DNA from: Rhodospirillaceae bacterium
Lineage (GTDB): Bacteria > Pseudomonadota > Alphaproteobacteria > Rhodospirillales > Rhodospirillaceae
Assembly: GCA_040219235.1 (NCBI GenBank)
Contig: JAVJSV010000008.1
Coordinates: 62,001 to 126,000, forward strand
Length of the DNA stretch: 64,000 bases
Direction of reading: 5' to 3'
Shown here: in pieces, positions 60,797-64,000 of the stretch
Numbering within the stretch: the stretch's first letter is position 1
How the letters are laid out: the number at the start of each line of letters is the position of its first letter
Notes under the pieces: model-generated
What the model was told of the DNA's origin: nothing
What the model saw: only the letters and a program-made list of their open reading frames with translations
The model's database searches: none
Position numbers and translations under genes: made by a program

Positions 60797-61008
60797 AGGG
60801 CTTTTCTCATGTGGTGAAATTCATGTGGTGGTCCGGCCGATGTTTTGCGTTGAGGCGTAGACCTTACCGGGCGGGCGCAAGCGAAGGCAACGGTGCCAGG
60901 TAAGGGTGTTGTGTCTTGCCACTTTTGTGGACTCTCGCAATCGCAAGGCTTTAAGCTGTTTCCTATGCACTCAGATCATGATTTAAGCCTCAGATAAGGA
61001 TGTTCCCA

Positions 61009-62037
61009 ATGCCGTCGGTCCTTCGCATTTTTTTCCTTCCCGCATGCAGCACAGCCTTTCTGGTGCTTTTGGCCATCTCGGGTTTGAACCACACCGCAGC
61101 GGCACAACAAGAGCAGCCAGCCGTGATCCAAGATTGTGACACCTGCCCCGTGATGGTGGTGGTGCCCGCCGGGTCTTTTGTGATGGGCTCGACCGCGGAA
61201 GAACGCACGCGCGAGAAAGTGCCCGCGCCACCGAAGGTGCCGTTCGACTTTGCCAAGTTCGAGCAGCCGCGCCGCGAAGTGGTGTTTGAAAAACCCTTTG
61301 CCATCGGCAAGTACGAAGTCAGCCGCGGCGAATACGCCCGTTTTGTCGCGGAGACAGATTTTCCCACCGGCCCCAAATGCTGGGCCTGGGATTCCACCAG
61401 CGATAATTACGACGAAATGGCGGGCTGGGTTGTGCAAGAGGGTAAATCTTGGCGCGACCCCGGGTTTCCGCAAACCGATGATCATCCGGTGGTGTGTGTC
61501 GACTTCGCCGAAGTGAATGCGTTTGCGGCCTGGATGTCGGAACGCACCGGCCAAACCTATCGGCTGCCGACCGAGGCCGAATGGGAATATGCCGCCCGCG
61601 CCGGCACCTCAACCACCCGGCCCTGGGGCAACAATATTGATGACAGCTGCCAGTATACCAATGTGGCCGACGCAAGCCTGGCAGCGGTGCATTCCCGCCC
61701 CGCCAATTACGATGACTTCACCCCGTTTAACTGCAACGATGGTTACATCTACACCGCGCCCGTGAATGCCTTTGCCCCCAACGCGTTTGGTCTCCATGGG
61801 GTGCTGGGCAATGCGGGCGAGTGGATCGACGATTGTTTCCACGAAAACTATGACGGCGCGCCGACCGATGGGTCCGCCTGGCGCGACAACGCGTGCGAAC
61901 TGGGTGTGGTGGTGCGCGGCGGCAGTTGGTTCAGCTTTCCCTGGACAGTGCGCTCGGCCCACCGTGTGCGCGGCCAAAACTTAGACACGCGCTACGGCGC
62001 GACGGGCTTTCGGCTGGTGCGTGAACTCAACGACTGA
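61009..62037 (+). CDS. SUMF1/formylglycine-generating-enzyme-like protein, exported
   Basis: 342 residues from the ATG at 61009, which has AAGGA eight bases upstream (an ATG nine bases earlier is too close to it). Signal peptide (ends NHTAAAQ), then the FGE-sulfatase fold: VVVPAGSFVMGSTAEE, FAIGKYEVSRGEYARFV, YRLPTEAEWEYAARAGT, LGNAGEWIDDCF and VVVRGGSWFSFPWTVRSAHR. In true formylglycine-generating enzymes two Cys flank the GGSW region; here they are Ser and Val, so copper-dependent Cys oxidation is unlikely. Better described as a periplasmic SUMF1-domain protein of unknown role. No sulfatase is nearby. Confidence 0.87.
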   Translation: MPSVLRIFFLPACSTAFLVLLAISGLNHTAAAQQEQPAVIQDCDTCPVMVVVPAGSFVMGSTAEERTREKVPAPPKVPFDFAKFEQPRREVVFEKPFAIGKYEVSRGEYARFVAETDFPTGPKCWAWDSTSDNYDEMAGWVVQEGKSWRDPGFPQTDDHPVVCVDFAEVNAFAAWMSERTGQTYRLPTEAEWEYAARAGTSTTRPWGNNIDDSCQYTNVADASLAAVHSRPANYDDFTPFNCNDGYIYTAPVNAFAPNAFGLHGVLGNAGEWIDDCFHENYDGAPTDGSAWRDNACELGVVVRGGSWFSFPWTVRSAHRVRGQNLDTRYGATGFRLVRELND

Positions 62038-62063
62038 GGGGGCGGGCGAACGCGTCACTTGCC

Positions 62064-63134
62064 TTACTCGGTCGGCAAGGATGCTGCTGTTTCCAACAGG
62101 TGCCGATAACGTTGGTTGGCGTTGAAGCCGGAGCGCGAAAGCGCGGTCAAACGCTGATCAATGAGAGGCTGCGCCGCCCTGCGCCAGGCCGCGCGTTGTG
62201 CCGCCGTGGGCGTGAGAATGGTGTTACCCAGCTCAATGACTTTATCGCGGCCCCGCTGCTCTTCCTGATCCCATTCCAGCGCCGCGCTGCGCGCTACATC
62301 TGGGCCGGACATGTCCAACACCACGGCCCGCAGATCATCCGGCAGCGCGTTAAGCGCCTCAGCGTTGATGAACAGCCCGAGCACCGACACGAAAAAATAC
62401 ATTTCGGTGTGATGATTGGCTTGCTCGCCCAGGTTAAAAATCCGGATGGCTTCGTAGGGCCACAGGGTTCCATCGACCGTGCCCGCTTCCAGCAAGCCAT
62501 AGACTTGCGGGGCCAGATAGCCTGCGACCGGCTCCGCCCCCAACACGCCGAGCATATCGCGAATGTAGTCCGTCGCGCCACGCATCTTCAGGCCCTGCAG
62601 GTCGGCGGGGACGCGCACCGGTTTATCTTTGGTGTGGATCAGCGAGGGCGCATTGGTTTGCAGCACGGCCACATGCAAACCCGCCAGGTCATTTTTCACG
62701 GACGGTTGATCTGCCAACAGAGACATGGCGATGTGGGTGCCATGCACGGCTGACTCTGCGATGAAGGGCAATTCAAGCAACTCTAACGCCGGGCTTTCGG
62801 GCGCAGGGCCAAACCCAATCTCGGCGATACCATCGCGCACCCCAGGCGCAATGGCCGCCAATCGAAGCAGGGAATTGTTGGGGTGAACGTCAACCTTGAT
62901 CCGTCCATCGGAGCGGCGCTCCAGTTCCTCAACCCAGTCGGTCAACCAGCCCGCCGCGAAAAAGTGTTCTTCCTGCAGGTAGTGGGCGAGACGCCATTGC
63001 ACCTCGGCCGCAGAGGCTGGCGTGGCGACTGTTGTGGAGAGTGGGGTTAACGTTACGAGGGCCGCAAGCGCAAACACCAGAGCGCGGGTGTTTGCGAAGA
63101 CTGAGGTGAAAGATGAGCTCTTAAATATCATCAT
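62064..63134 (-). CDS. TRAP transporter solute-binding protein (DctP family)
   Basis: 356 residues from the ATG at 63134, with CGGAG seven bases upstream. Signal peptide ending TPASAAEVQW. DctP features: WRLAHYLQEEHFFAAGWLTDW at the mature start, RSDGRIKVDVHPNNSL, GLKMRGATDYIRDMLGVLGAEP, and VDGTLWPYEAIRIFNLGEQ with the Arg region that binds a carboxylate. These proteins deliver organic acids to DctQM permeases driven by Na+ gradients; no permease genes are in the window. It is 17 bases after the PEP mutase-family gene in the same direction, so they form an operon that may extend past the right edge. Confidence 0.9.
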   Translation of the reverse strand: MMIFKSSSFTSVFANTRALVFALAALVTLTPLSTTVATPASAAEVQWRLAHYLQEEHFFAAGWLTDWVEELERRSDGRIKVDVHPNNSLLRLAAIAPGVRDGIAEIGFGPAPESPALELLELPFIAESAVHGTHIAMSLLADQPSVKNDLAGLHVAVLQTNAPSLIHTKDKPVRVPADLQGLKMRGATDYIRDMLGVLGAEPVAGYLAPQVYGLLEAGTVDGTLWPYEAIRIFNLGEQANHHTEMYFFVSVLGLFINAEALNALPDDLRAVVLDMSGPDVARSAALEWDQEEQRGRDKVIELGNTILTPTAAQRAAWRRAAQPLIDQRLTALSRSGFNANQRYRHLLETAASLPTE

Positions 63135-63151
63135 TACGGAACTCCGGCTGA

Positions 63152-63973
63152 TCAGCATTTCGACTGCTGTGCCGCGTCGATCAGGTCGGTCACCGGCTGT
63201 GGATCAGCGGAGACGTTGTTGCCTTTGAGTGTGTTGAGAGACTGCCACGCCGCATTGGCCGAAGGCCCGATGACCGCTTGGGGAAACAACACCACATCAT
63301 AGCCCAGCTCTTGCAAGTCTTGCGGCGTCGGCGCTTGCAGCGCGCCGGGCTTGAGCAGGTTGAACAGCAACGCCACGCGGTCTTTCAAGGTGTCGCACAG
63401 ACGCTTGCGGTCGGCGGCATCGTTGACGGCTTCGATAAACACCATGTCGGCTCCGGCGTCAGCATAGGCCACGGCGCGCTCTAAGGCTTGCTCTGGCGTT
63501 TCGGTAAACATGGCGTCGCTGCGGGCGCTGATGATGGTGTCTTCCGAGGTGCGGGCATCCAGCGCGGCTTTGATTTTACCAACCATGGTTTCGATGGACA
63601 CCAGCGGGCGTTGGATGACCTCTTTGGCGGGCTTGGTGTTGATCTGATCCTCAATCTGAATACCGGACGCGCCGGCCCGTTCAAACATCCGCACACAGCG
63701 GCGCACGTGAAATGCATTGCCAAAGCCAGAATCCGCATCGACAAACAAAGGAATGTCCACACGGTCGCGCACGCGGTCGACCACCTGGGCCATTTCGGTC
63801 ATGGTGACCAAGCCGATATCAGGACGCCCCAACTGACTGAACGCGACGGCGGAGCCGGACACAAACACGGCTTCATAGCCCGCTTTTTGGGCCAGACTTG
63901 CGGTCAGCGCATCGTAAATACCGGGGGCGGCCACAATTTCGGGCTGCGCTAAACGTTGCTTTAATGTCGTCAC
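63152..63973 (-). CDS. Isocitrate lyase/PEP mutase superfamily enzyme
   Basis: 273 residues from a GTG at 63973 with AAGGA seven bases upstream. The beta-barrel pattern is FVSGSAVAFSQLGRPDIGLV, then PLFVDADSGFGNAFHV with Mg-ligand Asp residues, GASGIQIEDQINTKPA and DTIISARSDAM. The KKCGH catalytic loop of isocitrate and methylisocitrate lyases is absent (TKPAKEV instead), so the enzyme is more like oxaloacetate decarboxylase or phosphonate-related family members. It acts on a carboxylic acid by C-C or P-C bond chemistry. Cotranscribed with the TRAP binding protein, which suggests that it processes the imported acid. Confidence 0.9.
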   Translation of the reverse strand: MTTLKQRLAQPEIVAAPGIYDALTASLAQKAGYEAVFVSGSAVAFSQLGRPDIGLVTMTEMAQVVDRVRDRVDIPLFVDADSGFGNAFHVRRCVRMFERAGASGIQIEDQINTKPAKEVIQRPLVSIETMVGKIKAALDARTSEDTIISARSDAMFTETPEQALERAVAYADAGADMVFIEAVNDAADRKRLCDTLKDRVALLFNLLKPGALQAPTPQDLQELGYDVVLFPQAVIGPSANAAWQSLNTLKGNNVSADPQPVTDLIDAAQQSKC

Positions 63974-64000
63974 TTAGAAATCCTTATTATTTTAGAGCGC

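Noticed and set aside
61009-62037. Calling the SUMF1-domain gene a sulfatase-activating enzyme
   Set aside because: The two catalytic cysteines at the GGSW region are absent and no sulfatase gene is present.
62058-62092. Hairpin between the SUMF1-domain and TRAP genes as a terminator
   Set aside because: The CTTGCC/GGCAAG stem is short, partly inside the TRAP gene end and lacks a T-run.
1-64000. CRISPR array, tRNA, rRNA or intact insertion sequence
   Set aside because: Scanning found no regularly spaced repeats, no tRNA-like cloverleaf ends, no rRNA blocks and no transposase or integrase frame. The duplicated SDR end at 58.5/60.0 kb is the only sign of a past insertion.

Overview
The window looks like chromosomal DNA of a Gram-negative proteobacterium. 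Evidence: TonB-dependent outer-membrane receptors, an autotransporter barrel, many twin-arginine (Tat) signals, a FadE-type acyl-CoA dehydrogenase, a TRAP binding protein and an ArcB-like hybrid kinase. Base composition appears moderately GC-rich, except for a visibly AT-richer block at about 55.6-60.0 kb. I see no rRNA, tRNA, CRISPR array or intact insertion sequence. The class (alpha or gamma) cannot be settled from these genes.

Layout. 0-3.2 kb: the 5' part of a fadE gene and a hybrid histidine kinase. 3.3-17.1 kb: a SnoaL-like exported protein, a TonB receptor, two SAM methyltransferases of one unusual family, a VOC protein, two hydrolases (one a GDSL autotransporter), a cupin, two tandem Tat-exported flavin amine oxidases and an FMN alpha-hydroxy-acid oxidase. 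17.1-17.6 kb: non-coding, with a 6S-RNA-like structured RNA candidate. 17.6-22 kb: an SMP-30-like lipoprotein, a family-5 solute-binding protein and a ThDP enzyme in one tightly packed operon. 22-31.5 kb: hydrolase, amidohydrolase, FAD-linked oxidase, third amine oxidase, MFS exporter, second SnoaL-like protein, M24 peptidase and a lipoprotein. 31.6-42 kb: an alpha/beta hydrolase with a second TonB receptor, then a LysR gene divergent from hydrolase, two PhyH dioxygenases, a beta-lactamase-like hydrolase and a third SnoaL-like protein, then an aromatic-ring-type monooxygenase. 42-49 kb: the known transglutaminase / circularly permuted ATP-grasp / alpha-E / DUF2126 cluster. 49-55.5 kb: third methyltransferase with a small acidic protein, IclR regulator with a molybdenum hydroxylase, fourth amine oxidase. 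55.6-60.8 kb: AT-rich block (TPR-glycosyltransferase-like, FkbM methyltransferase, SEFIR/TIR-like protein), ending at an SDR gene whose 3' end is duplicated on the far side of the SEFIR gene. 61-64 kb: SUMF1-domain protein, TRAP binding protein and a PEP mutase/isocitrate lyase-family enzyme.

How the genes fit together. The dominant theme is redundancy of small-molecule oxidation and uptake functions. There are four amine oxidases, three methyltransferases sharing an N-terminal domain, three exported SnoaL-like proteins, two alpha/beta hydrolases with the same non-canonical nucleophile elbow, two PhyH enzymes and two TonB receptors. This suggests an accessory catabolic (or secondary-metabolite processing) region built by repeated duplication; the substrate cannot be named from sequence alone. 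The two features I consider most worth attention are the methyltransferase family (one member apparently carries a Tat-like leader) and the SEFIR gene placed between an SDR gene and a copy of that gene's 3' end.
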